Below are positions 20,901 through 29,671 of a stretch of DNA of 47,242 nt, piece by piece. Source of the stretch: a virus. The notes under the pieces were generated by a model. That model was not told where the DNA came from. It made no database searches and was given only the letters and a program-made list of their open reading frames with translations. Numbering within the stretch: position 1 is the first letter of the stretch; the number at the start of each line of letters is the position of its first letter. The stretch covers positions 1 to 47,242 of IMG/VR virus record IMGVR_UViG_3300026118_000363; one strand, written 5' to 3'. The position numbers and the translations under genes were made by a program.

Positions 20901-21557
20901 CCGGTACGGGCCGCTGCCGTTGCCGCCGACAATCGCCTGCGAGTCCTGACCGAGCGCAGCCAGCCCTTCCAGGCGGCTGTTGATCACGTTCATCCGCTTG
21001 CCGCCGAGCGTGATGCCGACCTTTTGGCCCGTGATGGCGTTGGCCTTGATCCACACGCGATCGATTTCGACGTCTGTGGGCTGGTCCGCTTCGTACTCCT
21101 GGTAGCCGCTCGCATCGCAAGCGTTGCCGCCGAGCCGGAGGATGTCGTTAAAGCCTCCCGGCTCGCTTGGCAGGTACAGGCCGAGCAGCCGGTAGTGATG
21201 CGCCCCCTCCGCCATCTTGAACGTCGGATCGCCACTACCAGAACCGATGACCGTCGGCAGGACCGCCGCGTAATCAGGCGTGATGCGAACGCCGGCAGGT
21301 GGCAGGTTGGCATCAGCCGTATCGGACCGGATCGTCAGGAAACTGGAACCAGCCTTGACCGGTAGCGTCACGGTTCCGGTGAACGTCTCGCCAGCCTTCA
21401 ACGTGATCGTGTCGCCGAGCGCCGCCGCATTGACCGCGGCCTGCACCGTCGTATGATTGCATCCAGAAGCGCACACGGTCCGTGTCGTCTGCGCCTGCAA
21501 CGGCGCCGACGCCAGTACGACAATCGCGAGCGCCGCTAGCCTGATTAATCCCTTCAT
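17982..21557 (-). CDS. Exported beta-helix tail spike with Ig-like repeats
   Basis: This 1191-aa protein has a Sec-like signal (MKGLIRLAALAIVVLASAPL, ending LQAQ). A right-handed beta-helix domain follows (about 25-230 and again about 500-720), marked by TTVQAAVNAAALGDTITLKAG, HHYRLLGLYL and IENNYLEA/IENNIWQH ladders. Two putative-Ig (He_PIG) repeats lie at about 745-915, with GLSWAVQ-type and SGTLPTGLTL, GVISGTP motifs. The C-terminal 250 residues are phage tail-like, with FWIDTSTNP, QPGPAGS and a beta-sandwich end. Beta-helices of this kind bind or cut host polysaccharide. The signal peptide is odd for a virion part. It heads the unit above the membrane-protein block. Confidence 0.75.
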   Translation of the reverse strand: MKGLIRLAALAIVVLASAPLQAQTTRTVCASGCNHTTVQAAVNAAALGDTITLKAGETFTGTVTLPVKAGSSFLTIRSDTADANLPPAGVRITPDYAAVLPTVIGSGSGDPTFKMAEGAHHYRLLGLYLPSEPGGFNDILRLGGNACDASGYQEYEADQPTDVEIDRVWIKANAITGQKVGITLGGKRMNVINSRLEGLAALGQDSQAIVGGNGSGPYRIENNYLEAAAENIMFGGADPCQRTVMTVTGTPTTTGASVSVSNHFASGNAHTLAELSVGQLIAVLTNAGTQRRHTIIRSITGSGGTGSITFDPIAAVPDVPGDIRAGVQASNITVRRNYFTKQLRWRSPIIDAVTSASATPSTASGSLAAGSYEYKVVAINTGCYANNTCYSLPQTVTATLNATGNVKIDWQPSPTASHYRIYGRTSTVSMYFQVAVGTNTYTDTGSAGTAATTVPSSSKWQVKNLFELKTGANVNVDSNIFEYHWKGSDQGYSMWLKSTNQSNGHEWGQTRDVVIENNIWQHIDGWVSMQGAEYASGTAADKPADMTNVTFRNNLVIDSNTAWADGGSGVYAIGASSYPGGKIVNLTFDHNTIGHFMRGLVQFSNSTKHVNFVFKNNMARRVSFGFFGTAGGEGTGALENNTASYTVQNNTFAGASANLYVSGASGTMTGNFFPTPAAWEAAFENFTSNGDPDADGPANYALLDTSAYNNAATDGTDIGANVGAILTATATVRNGGAATAFTPPTITTTSPLAQGTVGTPYSVTLQGLGIGTLSWAVQSGTLPTGLTLSAGGVISGTPTVAQTQTVTVRVTDATSSLTADQILALTINASYTAPTVTTTTLANATQGVPYSAQLANTGGLAPFTWSVSSGTLPTGVTLNAETGLLSGTPSTAGANSFTVLVTDALNGTDPQALSLTVVGGTLPCGRPQRFQGQEIWTFKRPTTPAVSPPDCVALNDFWIDTSTNPAIVKLVIGTTGGVVTTTSVGTIATSTLLSSSHSDTVAATPSEGTIIVGTEGGKWQALQPGPAGSFLGSDGESVGYFQPAQTTLRGTTVTFHTRTGTAVTTWTNQPSTRAEFLGPTAPTGTNRIPFLINGYTRVMLMVRLQSNAAAGAKMFLEYSTVADGTTWTPIDGEGGTGTEIDINNGGVSGQLVSAQATVAAGLTGIIYLRVAGIGGDGVVDPSFGNIAAVFW

Positions 21558-21922
21558 CCCTGCCCCCTCAAGACTCGGAACCGTGCCGCCACTTCCGTCA
21601 GCAACCCTTGCTGTTCTTCTGGCGTCAATTCGCGCCCCACTCGCCGTGTTTCCAACGTCAGCCCCACCGCCGCGATCAACGGATTCTGGCCGACAGCCGC
21701 TGCTAAATCTGCCGCCGCCTTCGCCGTGTCGTAGGTAGCGATCTCTTCTGGCGTGGCTTCCCTAATCGCGCCATCTTGCACACGCTTGGTGCGATGATCC
21801 GGATGCGGTGTGTCGTCGTCTTCCAAGCTGACGAGCGCTTGCGTCTCTGGATTGATCTCAGGCTGGTAGTACCCACCTTCGAGGATTTGACCACTCGCGA
21901 TGTCGTACTTGTAGAACCTCAT
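21554..21922 (-). CDS. Tail/fibre assembly protein
   Basis: The ATG at 21922 forms an ATGA overlap with the fibre gene and is preferred to a start four codons earlier. The 122-aa product begins MRFYKYDIASGQILEGGYYQ, has an acidic middle, and ends with a helical ELTPEEQQGLLTEVAARFRVL. A small acidic protein between a fibre and a spike gene is typical of fibre assembly chaperones; the assignment is by position and composition. Confidence 0.55.
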   Translation of the reverse strand: MRFYKYDIASGQILEGGYYQPEINPETQALVSLEDDDTPHPDHRTKRVQDGAIREATPEEIATYDTAKAAADLAAAVGQNPLIAAVGLTLETRRVGRELTPEEQQGLLTEVAARFRVLRGQG

Positions 21923-23271
21923 ATCCACCGCCATCCGGTCAGGTAGATGTGCCCTGTAGCAGCCCCACCAGTGATGTAGGTATAGGCGCCCTGATATTCG
22001 GTGTACACGTCAGGCATGTCGAAGGCATAATTCGCCGCGGGGACGCTGACAAAGGAACTCCCAGAGTCGCCGTAGAGCGCGAGCGTACTGTAACCGTCAG
22101 GCACACCCGCCGCCACCATGCCCAGGCCCGCAACGGTGGCTTGCCCACTATTCCGCAAAATGACACGGACCGGCGGCACCAATGAAGACAGGTCCATCAG
22201 GAGCGGCACGTTAGACGTAGACAGACCCCAATCATTCGCACCGGCACTACTGGTCAACCGCTTCACGTCTCTGTCGTATGCCGTGAACGCCACGAAATTG
22301 CTACTCGCGTTGTTGTACACGTACCCCAATTTGACCGATTGGTCATAACCCGTGGGCATTGTCAGCGCCGTGTCGTTGAGCGTTACCGCGACTTTAAACT
22401 GGAAATCTGCCGTGGCTGTGGCCGTCCACGATGATCCGTTGAACGTATAGTGCTGACCGTTGGCATACACGTTCGTCGTCGCCTGATTCCACGCGACATA
22501 CGCGGTCCCGTTGGTGGCGTAATCACCCTGCAGAACGATATAGTAGGTCGTCGCAGACGTGAACGTCGGAGACGACCGGAACGGAAACCGAATCCACTGC
22601 GTGGCTGTCGCTGGTACTGCCCCCGCGTCTAATTTATCGCTCGTCGCCAGAGCGGTACCGCTGGGATTCCCCCCAGAACTCGCCTCCACCGTGATCCAAA
22701 AAGTACCAGTCAAGGATCCAGTGCGCCCGATAGAAATATCAATAAAGGGCAGCGGTCCGCTGGAACTCACCTGAAAACTCTGAGCCAATTTAATATTGGT
22801 GGTAGGCCCAGAACGTAACGAACTGCTCGCCGCCCCAGTCGTCTGTTGCTGATCAATGGTGTACGTTCTGGCCCGATGCAGCATCATCCGGAGATCAGCA
22901 TTGGCTCCAGTGGAAGACTTCCCAACCAGGTACACTTCGTACCACGTCGAAGCCGTCTCGGTGCCTGTATCCAGCCCCCCAAGTCCGCTGACGGTCACAT
23001 CCGCCGTCAGTGGAAAACTCGTCGGTAAGTACCGCGCGCCGTCACTCATCACAACTTCGTCCAACTTGAGCAACGCCACCTGGAATGGCGCCGCTAAGGC
23101 ATTGGGATGTGTCCGCAGATGCAACCCGCGAAACGACTGAATCACCTTCTGAACCGTGCCGGTCCAGATCCCACCCGTGATGTTAATCAGGAACGCATTG
23201 ACCCGATCCACGATGGCGTTGAGCCATGCCGCGGTGACGAGTTCGCCGGTTGAGATGTTGGTGAGCGCCAT
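21919..23271 (-). CDS. Tail fibre / distal tail protein
   Basis: The 450-aa protein begins with ITGGIWTGTVQKVIQSF near residue 33, a fibre-like N-terminal region. A beta-sandwich stretch (about 155-300) follows, with SLTGTFWITVEASSGGNPSG and TYYIVLQGDYA, similar to the choice-of-anchor type domains seen in fibres. The C-terminus is beta-rich with Gly/Tyr (GAYTYITGGAATGHIYLTGW). It overlaps both neighbours, so it is made with the tail-tip protein above it. Probable baseplate or side fibre. Confidence 0.65.
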   Translation of the reverse strand: MALTNISTGELVTAAWLNAIVDRVNAFLINITGGIWTGTVQKVIQSFRGLHLRTHPNALAAPFQVALLKLDEVVMSDGARYLPTSFPLTADVTVSGLGGLDTGTETASTWYEVYLVGKSSTGANADLRMMLHRARTYTIDQQQTTGAASSSLRSGPTTNIKLAQSFQVSSSGPLPFIDISIGRTGSLTGTFWITVEASSGGNPSGTALATSDKLDAGAVPATATQWIRFPFRSSPTFTSATTYYIVLQGDYATNGTAYVAWNQATTNVYANGQHYTFNGSSWTATATADFQFKVAVTLNDTALTMPTGYDQSVKLGYVYNNASSNFVAFTAYDRDVKRLTSSAGANDWGLSTSNVPLLMDLSSLVPPVRVILRNSGQATVAGLGMVAAGVPDGYSTLALYGDSGSSFVSVPAANYAFDMPDVYTEYQGAYTYITGGAATGHIYLTGWRWI

Positions 23272-23558
23272 TAGCCAACGCCCTCAGTCGGCACTTCCTC
23301 AGGTGGAATAGCCTCAGTCGGTACGTCGAGTCCTTCGTAGATCAGGCCACACAACAGACAGCACGCCATCTTTGCCGCCTCAAGCACCATCGGATAATTC
23401 CCACACGGACACTTGATCCGCATCGCGTCTTCTTGCACCAGTACTTCTGGCGTGGTCGTCGCCGTCTTGGCCGGCGTCCGCTTCAGCGCACGCCGCTGCG
23501 CTCGCAGGTACTGATCGCGCGTCTCGATCTCTTGGCCGTAGATAATGATCGCCATCAT
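23271..23558 (-). CDS. Zinc-ribbon protein in tail module
   Basis: The 95-aa product starts MMAIIIYGQEIETRDQYLRA and carries IKCPCGNYPMVLEAAKMACCLLCG, a four-Cys metal site, then an acidic tail (PTEAIPPEEVPTEGVG). Its ATG shares a base with the upstream TGA. Small zinc-ribbon proteins at this place in siphophage tail operons may stabilise the tail tip; that role is inferred. Confidence 0.6.
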   Translation of the reverse strand: MMAIIIYGQEIETRDQYLRAQRRALKRTPAKTATTTPEVLVQEDAMRIKCPCGNYPMVLEAAKMACCLLCGLIYEGLDVPTEAIPPEEVPTEGVG

Positions 23559-25855
23559 CAGAATCCGGGCACAGTCGTTAAACCAGCCTCAGACGAACCC
23601 GCGATCCCGGCAAACCAGTATTTCTGCGTGTCGGCTGGCCGCAGATGCCACGTACACCAGACCAGCGGCCCATTCGCCGCGCCCTGAATCTCGAGCCGCA
23701 CTCCACTAATCGTGAACTCTTCCGAATCCAGGCCGACGACGTCTTCGGTAATCGCGAACCGATCTCCAGGCTCCCGCATCAACATCAGATTCAGCAGCGT
23801 AGGGTTCAGGTTGGCGAGGAACGTGATGGAAGACACCCGCGCATAGATGCGGGATAGGCTGTTCTTCAGGTAGGAGTTCACGTCAGACGCCACGTTGGTA
23901 TCGGACTGGAACGGCATCTCGACTTGCAGCACCTGATGCCCGTACGGCACGTCTGGCACGTCGCCTTCGACCACGACCGTGGAGCGGTAGATCCCCTTAC
24001 CCCGCGCCTGGAGACGGATCAGGTATCCACCCACGGTCCCGTTATTCTGAATCGTGGGATAGCGGACACCGCTCCCGGTGTAGCTCGCCACGACCGTTAG
24101 GTCATCAGTCAGATCGATCCCGGTCCCATCCTCCAGCGTGTTGAGCAGGTAATCCGTCGTCGGCACAGGCGGGATCATGTCGAACCCGCCCACGTTGTCG
24201 CCTGGGTTCAGCGGATCTCGGTAGCCGCCAAACAGATAATCGATGTTCTTCCCAGGCGGAATGAATGTGGACGTCTTCTGCAGCTCGTACAGCACCACCG
24301 GATCGGTATCGGTCCGTATAGGATGCGCGAAGACCTGTACGCGGCTGATGAGATCGTCACGCGATCCAGGCACGACCAATCCGCCACGGGCGATGTCACT
24401 CTCGAAGGTGTGCCAGACGAACGTATTCGTGGCCGCGTACTGCCGTGTCCGATGCGCGAACAGCCCACCACCCGGAGCGGTCGTGCCGATGATGGCGATG
24501 GTAGACAGGTCGCTCGAGCAAATCTCATGAAGCAACTCGCGGATCGTCATCGAGTCTTCGCGAGCGCGGTCGAAGGCCAGCGAGAAGGTATCCAACCCCG
24601 TCTCAATCGTGCGCTGATTGGGCCGCAACTCAGGCGGCAGTGCGTCCAGCACCATTTGCACGAGTTCAGAACTGGTCGTGTCGGTCTGTACATCGAGCGG
24701 CGGCACCGGCAACCGGGAGTAGTCATCCATCAGGTCGAAGGATAAGCACCGCGTCATGCGGTCCTCTTGCGCTCCTGGCGTCACGCGGATCCCGGCTAGG
24801 CGTCCTCGGTGTTTGTAGTACGTTGTAGAGTTCGTGAGCGGCCGCAACGCGATCGTCATCGCGCACCATGAATCGGTTGTGACACCTGCCGATCCGGTTG
24901 AGGTAAACGCCACAGGGTCGAAGGCGCCCGACGTCCACGACACCCATCCGCCACCGATGGAAATATCGTTATTGTCCGCCTGTGTCCGCGCGAGAAAATT
25001 GGTCAGGTTTGACGATGAATACGTACCGCCCGTGGTACTGGCCCCAGCCCCAAACGCCACCACCACCGATCCAGGTGTGGCCGGTGTAATCGCTGGCGGA
25101 TTAGGTAGGACGGTATTGATGCCGGTCGCTGTAGTCGCAGCGACATCCAGGACCGCTGGATCAATGTTGCGGAAGACATGCACCACCAATGCAAAGGCAT
25201 CGAGCACACCACCACCGCTGTTGACAATAAATGACGTTTCCGGTGTGGCCGGCATGAAGCGATACGCCACCCGCAGATTGGTGTCGAACGAATCATCAGC
25301 GTACAGTTCAGTCCCGATCAGTGTGTAGTCGGTCCCACCTGTATGAGTCTTGATCGCCGCCGTCGGATCGGTGCCGACCGTAGCCGTCCCAAGCGCAACC
25401 ATCACCAGATCACCAGCTTGCGGTGTAGACCCCACACCTCCGGTCAGGTTGAATGTGGTTGTAAGATTCGTCGCCGTCCCATCCCTGCCGTTGGTTTGTC
25501 CGCCCACGTAGACTATGTCTGGCGAGATCGGTGTAAACGAGAACTCAATCGGGATGTTGAAGTCGAACCCGCCGCGCTTGATGGCGTTGAGCGGCGAGTA
25601 AAACCCAAGCGTCTGCTCTGAGTTCCACTCGCCGTTATTGAAGGCCCACGTCATCGACCCAGGCTCTGCGACCAGATCCGTGGGCGATGAGCCGAGAATG
25701 CCGTACTCAATGACAATCGGATCGGCCGACCGTAGATCAGCAAACGGATCGACCGTCACCCATGAACTGCCGCCGAACTTGTCCGTGGCGAACTTCGCCG
25801 ACGCGAAGGCGCCACCGCCAGCCCCTAATCGCAGGGCGAAGTTGACCGACTCCAT
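23558..25855 (-). CDS. Tail-tip / minor tail protein
   Basis: The 765-aa protein follows the tape measure with one small gene between. It has a beta-rich N-terminal half (about 1-340) containing a lectin- or Ig-like stretch with GTATNLTTTFNLTGGV and SFIVNSGGG, then a helical and beta region: MTRCLSFDLMDDYSRLPVPP, SELVQMVLDALPPELRPNQR, MTIRELLHEICSSDL. That central region resembles distal-tail or tail-hub proteins of siphophages. It ends with a DRFAITEDVVG/GVRLEIQG strand section. Probably a structural hub linking tube and fibres. Confidence 0.65.
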   Translation of the reverse strand: MESVNFALRLGAGGGAFASAKFATDKFGGSSWVTVDPFADLRSADPIVIEYGILGSSPTDLVAEPGSMTWAFNNGEWNSEQTLGFYSPLNAIKRGGFDFNIPIEFSFTPISPDIVYVGGQTNGRDGTATNLTTTFNLTGGVGSTPQAGDLVMVALGTATVGTDPTAAIKTHTGGTDYTLIGTELYADDSFDTNLRVAYRFMPATPETSFIVNSGGGVLDAFALVVHVFRNIDPAVLDVAATTATGINTVLPNPPAITPATPGSVVVAFGAGASTTGGTYSSSNLTNFLARTQADNNDISIGGGWVSWTSGAFDPVAFTSTGSAGVTTDSWCAMTIALRPLTNSTTYYKHRGRLAGIRVTPGAQEDRMTRCLSFDLMDDYSRLPVPPLDVQTDTTSSELVQMVLDALPPELRPNQRTIETGLDTFSLAFDRAREDSMTIRELLHEICSSDLSTIAIIGTTAPGGGLFAHRTRQYAATNTFVWHTFESDIARGGLVVPGSRDDLISRVQVFAHPIRTDTDPVVLYELQKTSTFIPPGKNIDYLFGGYRDPLNPGDNVGGFDMIPPVPTTDYLLNTLEDGTGIDLTDDLTVVASYTGSGVRYPTIQNNGTVGGYLIRLQARGKGIYRSTVVVEGDVPDVPYGHQVLQVEMPFQSDTNVASDVNSYLKNSLSRIYARVSSITFLANLNPTLLNLMLMREPGDRFAITEDVVGLDSEEFTISGVRLEIQGAANGPLVWCTWHLRPADTQKYWFAGIAGSSEAGLTTVPGF

Positions 25856-26070
25856 CAGACGAGGCTCGACTGGAAGACGAGATACGCCACGCCGTTATAA
25901 CTGATGTAGCCGCTGGCAATCGCAGGCGTCCCGGATGTGTCGATCTCAAACCAGAATTGATGATTCGTGATGACCGCCGGAGGTCCGAACGGATTCATGT
26001 GCGACGGCTGCACCCGATCCGTCTCGATGGAATCCGTCACGCTGCCGATCTGATCGCCATCCAGAGCCAT
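25855..26070 (-). CDS. Small tail-module protein
   Basis: The 71-aa product has a beta-rich C-terminal half (NHQFWFEIDTSGTPAIASGY) and overlaps both neighbours by one to four bases. It lies between the tape measure and the tail-tip gene, where siphophages often have a small distal-tail subunit. No family is recognised. Confidence 0.55.
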   Translation of the reverse strand: MALDGDQIGSVTDSIETDRVQPSHMNPFGPPAVITNHQFWFEIDTSGTPAIASGYISYNGVAYLVFQSSLV

Positions 26071-29021
26071 CAGCCCGCCCTCTTCGTGGTCTGCACCGTG
26101 GACCGGATGAGCGCTTGCAGGCGAGCGCTTTCAGTCGCCTCTCGCCCGCGCAGATACCGCACCAGTTCGGCGGCGCCGTCATCGCTCCCTGACCCGCCAC
26201 CCACGATGGCAGCAGCGACGTTTCCCTGCATCGCTTCGTTCAGGATGATCTCTCCAGGCGTCAACATCGCCGGCACGGAGTCGGACCCGCGCCGCATAAA
26301 GGGCAGCACGCGGCCACCGCTCGCGAACTGCTGAATCCCATGAGCCGTAACGAGTCCGCCTCGTTTCGCGAAGAATCGCTCGCCGCCACCGAAGGATGGC
26401 AACTGCACCGGATCGACGTTGAACCCGACGTTGATCGTTTTGTGCGTGGGCAGTCCGGTGATGGCGCCGCCAAGGCTGCGCGTGATCGCCTCGGCCAGCT
26501 TCTTGACCTCGTCTACCACGCTCTTGAATCCTTCGCTCATCGTCTGCGCGAAGGTGATCCCGCTGTCCTCGAGGTTTTCGATCTTGTTGCCCGCCGCATC
26601 CGTCAACAGCCCCTGGTCGATCATCGCCTGCAGCATCGGCTTCATCGCCGACGGCACTTCCACGCCCATCTTCACGGCCTGCTTGACGTAGTCGTTGACG
26701 CTCTGGGCCATCCGCGCCGTGATGGCCACAGTGTCGATGCCCGCCGCATTGAGGACCGTCCAGTCCTTAAAGATTTGCTGGGCCTGCTTGTCGAGTTCCT
26801 GCCGCTGGAGTGCTGGCCCCAACTCTTCGATCGTGAACCCGTACCGCTTGGCGGTTTCCATCGCCAGCGCGAGCGCATCCTCTTGGAACTGGAACGCCGC
26901 GTTGAGATCATCAACAGCCTTCTTGTACGCCTCCGGCGTCTTCGCGTCGAGCATGGCCTTGAGCGTCACGCCGGCCGCAGCCGCCTTGCGGTTGAGCGCA
27001 TCCAGCCCGCCAGCCATCTGGACGAATTGCTCGCGGACCGGATTCACCTGCTTTTCAACGCTGCCGAACAACTTGCTGAAGGCGCCGATCAGCGGCCCAG
27101 CCAGTGATCCGATGGCCGCGCCAATCGGACCGGTCATCCCTAACGCCTTACCGATGCGCTCGCCCAGGGTTGAGCCGATCTGCGAACCGATCCCCTTCAG
27201 AGCGCCGAGGATGCCACCGCCACCAGTGAAGGCGGCTGCGATCATTCCCGGTACGCCCTTCAGGACACCCTTCAGACTCTGGCCGAGCGTCTGCACTTGC
27301 TGCTGCACCGGTCCCGTGAACTGAAACGATGCCTCGATGTCCTTAGCCGTCCTGACGACGTCTTCGCCGGCTATCCCGACGTTCTTCAGCTCGTCGGTCA
27401 TGCCCCTGAATCCGAAATTGGCAATGCGCGAGTTCTGCTCGACCTTCTCAACAGCCGCCGCCAGCGGAGCCAACTTCGATTCGTCATACCCGCGCCCGAT
27501 CTTCTGGAGCGCTTCCGGAACTTGGGCGAGTCCGCCTTCGAGTTGCTTAACCTTACTGGTCAGCGCCGCTGCCTCGTCCCGATACCGCTTCGCTTCGGCA
27601 GACGCCTTCGATTGCGCCTTGGTAATTTCTTCATGGGAGCGTGCCAGATCCTTCGATACGACTTCTTCTTCACGGAGCGCTGCGGTCAAGTCTGGAACGA
27701 CGATCCCCATAGCGTTGACTGACTGCTTCCACTTCTCGACACCCTTCGCGGCGTCACCAGTGATCTTTGGCAGGTCTTCTGATTGGCCTCGGAATGTGCG
27801 GATGGCCGCTCCGGCGAACTCCCATGCGGATCCGATGCCTCGAATCAGCGGCAGGATGCCGGACAACTCACCGGCCATCTTGCCGAGCCACGACACAACA
27901 TCCACCGTGACGCCGATCAATTTACCGATCGGCCCAATCAGCCACCGCCCGATGGCCATACCGAACGCCTCGGCATGAATCAGCAGTGACGACAACTGCA
28001 TCTCGAAGGCTTCCGCCTCGGCGGCTTGCTCAGCCGTCCACGGTTCGATGTCGTTTGTCAGCTTGAACGCCGCGGCGAGATCAGGGAGCACGGCCATCAG
28101 TTCTTTGGCCGATTTACCGGTGAGCGCTTGCGCTGTCGCGGCCCGCTCAGAAGGATCCTTAATCCCGACGAGACCATCAGCGATCAGTTGCAAGAGATGA
28201 TCAGGTCCAGCGTCACGCAGTTGTTCCGTCGTGAGGCTCATGGACCGCATGGCCTCATCCCATTTCTTACCGCCTTCGCCCATCTTGACTTGTATTTTGA
28301 AGACAGCATCGGTCAGCGTGCCGAGGTCGCTACCAGCCACCTTGGCCGCATTCTGCAACCGCGACAACGCTGGGACGCTCATGCCGGTCTTGTCGGCCAT
28401 GTCGTCCAGGCCGGCACCGACAGCTGCAGCATTGGATGCGAGCTTAAACGCAGCCGTCCCGATCGCCGCGAACGCGGCCACGCCAGCCGCTGCCGCGAGC
28501 GTGGCGCCGCCGAGCGATTCCGACAACGCGAGCGTGGCAGATTTGGCCGTACCCATCGGATCCGAGATGGCCCGCTGGATGTCGAAGCCACGGACGAAGC
28601 TCTGCCAACTAGATGAAGCTCCAGCCAGCGCATCCTGCTGGTCCGTAATCGCTTTGCGGACCCGCAGCATATCGGCCGGCGCATCTTTCCCTAACGCCCT
28701 GAAGGCATCCAACCCCTTATCGATGGTACGCTTCATCGAGTCGAGGTCGCCTGACATCAACTTCGCGGCGCCACCCACCGCATCCAGACCACGCGCGGCA
28801 TTGACCCCACGGTCTGCCATCCGCTGGTAGTCCTCTGTCACGCTCTTGATCGATGACTCGAGCTTTTCGAGAGACTTCTGCGCAGCCGTGCCGACCGGCG
28901 TGTTACCGAGCTTCGACAGATCAGCGTCGAGACTCTTGGCCTTGACGCCGATCGACGCCAGAGCCTTCTGGATCGATTCGTCGTTGGCGCCGATTTTGAC
29001 GATAAGGGAAGTGATCGCCAC
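26070..29021 (-). CDS. Tail tape measure protein
   Basis: At 983 aa it is the second-largest protein of the window and sits just after the two tail chaperone genes. It is mostly helical: an N-terminal coiled coil (IGVKAKSLDADLSKLGNTPV), a hydrophobic patch (GATLAAAAGVAAFAAIGTAA at about 173) typical of tape measures, MADKTGMSVPALSRLQNAAK, and a second hydrophobic Gly/Ala/Ile stretch near 640 (MTGPIGAAIGSLAGPLIGAF). The C-terminus is Gly-rich with RRGSDSVPAMLTPGEIIL, a motif common at tape-measure ends. It sets tail length and forms part of the DNA channel. Confidence 0.88.
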   Translation of the reverse strand: MAITSLIVKIGANDESIQKALASIGVKAKSLDADLSKLGNTPVGTAAQKSLEKLESSIKSVTEDYQRMADRGVNAARGLDAVGGAAKLMSGDLDSMKRTIDKGLDAFRALGKDAPADMLRVRKAITDQQDALAGASSSWQSFVRGFDIQRAISDPMGTAKSATLALSESLGGATLAAAAGVAAFAAIGTAAFKLASNAAAVGAGLDDMADKTGMSVPALSRLQNAAKVAGSDLGTLTDAVFKIQVKMGEGGKKWDEAMRSMSLTTEQLRDAGPDHLLQLIADGLVGIKDPSERAATAQALTGKSAKELMAVLPDLAAAFKLTNDIEPWTAEQAAEAEAFEMQLSSLLIHAEAFGMAIGRWLIGPIGKLIGVTVDVVSWLGKMAGELSGILPLIRGIGSAWEFAGAAIRTFRGQSEDLPKITGDAAKGVEKWKQSVNAMGIVVPDLTAALREEEVVSKDLARSHEEITKAQSKASAEAKRYRDEAAALTSKVKQLEGGLAQVPEALQKIGRGYDESKLAPLAAAVEKVEQNSRIANFGFRGMTDELKNVGIAGEDVVRTAKDIEASFQFTGPVQQQVQTLGQSLKGVLKGVPGMIAAAFTGGGGILGALKGIGSQIGSTLGERIGKALGMTGPIGAAIGSLAGPLIGAFSKLFGSVEKQVNPVREQFVQMAGGLDALNRKAAAAGVTLKAMLDAKTPEAYKKAVDDLNAAFQFQEDALALAMETAKRYGFTIEELGPALQRQELDKQAQQIFKDWTVLNAAGIDTVAITARMAQSVNDYVKQAVKMGVEVPSAMKPMLQAMIDQGLLTDAAGNKIENLEDSGITFAQTMSEGFKSVVDEVKKLAEAITRSLGGAITGLPTHKTINVGFNVDPVQLPSFGGGERFFAKRGGLVTAHGIQQFASGGRVLPFMRRGSDSVPAMLTPGEIILNEAMQGNVAAAIVGGGSGSDDGAAELVRYLRGREATESARLQALIRSTVQTTKRAG

Positions 29022-29269
29022 TAGCGCACCTTCCGCTTAATCAGGTCTTTCTTCGTCAACGACTTCTGGCCCTTCTGCCGACGCGAGTTGATCAGCCAGA
29101 GCGCCAGATCGGCGAGCCGCTCGAGCGAGCGATCCTCGCGTTGGATCTCTGCCTCCAGCCGCCAGGATAATTCCCGCGGCGTCAGGGCGCCGAACTCCAC
29201 CGCCGACAAGCGCAGGTAGCCGATCCCGGCTCGTTCCATACGCTCAACCCAGCGGGCAAAGACCGTCAT
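29021..29269 (-). CDS. Tail assembly chaperone, second ORF (T part)
   Basis: The 82-aa product, MTVFARWVERMERAGIGYLR, has LSAVEFGALTPRELSWRLEA, a pattern seen in short siphophage chaperones located before the tape measure. It overlaps the upstream chaperone as ATGA and the tape measure as a one-base overlap. A -1 shift near 29308 would fuse it to the upstream protein, as in lambda G-GT, and its frame is open back to that point. Confidence 0.7.
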   Translation of the reverse strand: MTVFARWVERMERAGIGYLRLSAVEFGALTPRELSWRLEAEIQREDRSLERLADLALWLINSRRQKGQKSLTKKDLIKRKVR

Positions 29270-29634
29270 GCCGTCGTTGTCTCGGCCTTCTGACTGGTCT
29301 CCGTCGAAGGGTTTGGCTCATCGCCGTCATCCCTTCCCCAGACACCAGACGCCTGCATGGCATCGGTCAAGGCGGACAGCAACTTGGCCGCGTTGCCGCC
29401 GTCATCGATAAAGGTTTGGATGAGTGCCTCGGCCTTCTTCTCGGTCATCCGATGATCGGCGTGCTTCAGACCGTAACAGGTCATCAGCACCAGCGCATCG
29501 GTGGTCTGACCGTTGCGCAGGAGCGAGGTAATGCCGTGCGTCGAGGCGCGGTCCAGTTCGCGAGACGTCGCGATGGTGAACCGGAACTGGACATCCGGCT
29601 GGCCGGGAATCAATGGAAACGAAACACTAGTCAC
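29266..29634 (-). CDS. Tail assembly chaperone, first ORF (G part)
   Basis: The 122-aa protein begins MTSVSFPLIPGQPDVQFRFT and has TSRELDRASTHGITSLLRNG and MTEKKAEALIQTFIDDGGNA, matching the small helical chaperones between the major tail protein and the tape measure. The last 20 residues are acidic and Thr/Ser-rich and could be replaced by the T part through frameshifting. It holds the tape measure in solution during tail assembly. Confidence 0.72.
   Translation of the reverse strand: MTSVSFPLIPGQPDVQFRFTIATSRELDRASTHGITSLLRNGQTTDALVLMTCYGLKHADHRMTEKKAEALIQTFIDDGGNAAKLLSALTDAMQASGVWGRDDGDEPNPSTETSQKAETTTA
29308..29314 (-). other. Possible -1 frameshift heptamer
   Basis: On the minus strand the heptamer A AAC CCT is in the correct phase near the end of the first chaperone ORF. 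A -1 slip there joins the frame of the second ORF with no stop between. The heptamer is not one of the usual strong sites (AAAAAAG, GGGAAAG), so efficiency is doubtful. Confidence 0.3.
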
Positions 29635-29671
29635 GAGTCCTGCTCCTTGGCGTGATGGGATCGACGGTGCG

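Noticed and set aside
25590-25610. Further copy of the CGCTTGGGTTT core inside the tail-tip gene
   Set aside because: No TTGACA or start codon at the proper distance; most likely chance within coding sequence.
26340-28830. Several long plus-strand frames opposite the tape measure
   Set aside because: Composition is antisense-like and the tape-measure protein is strongly supported by motifs and gene order.
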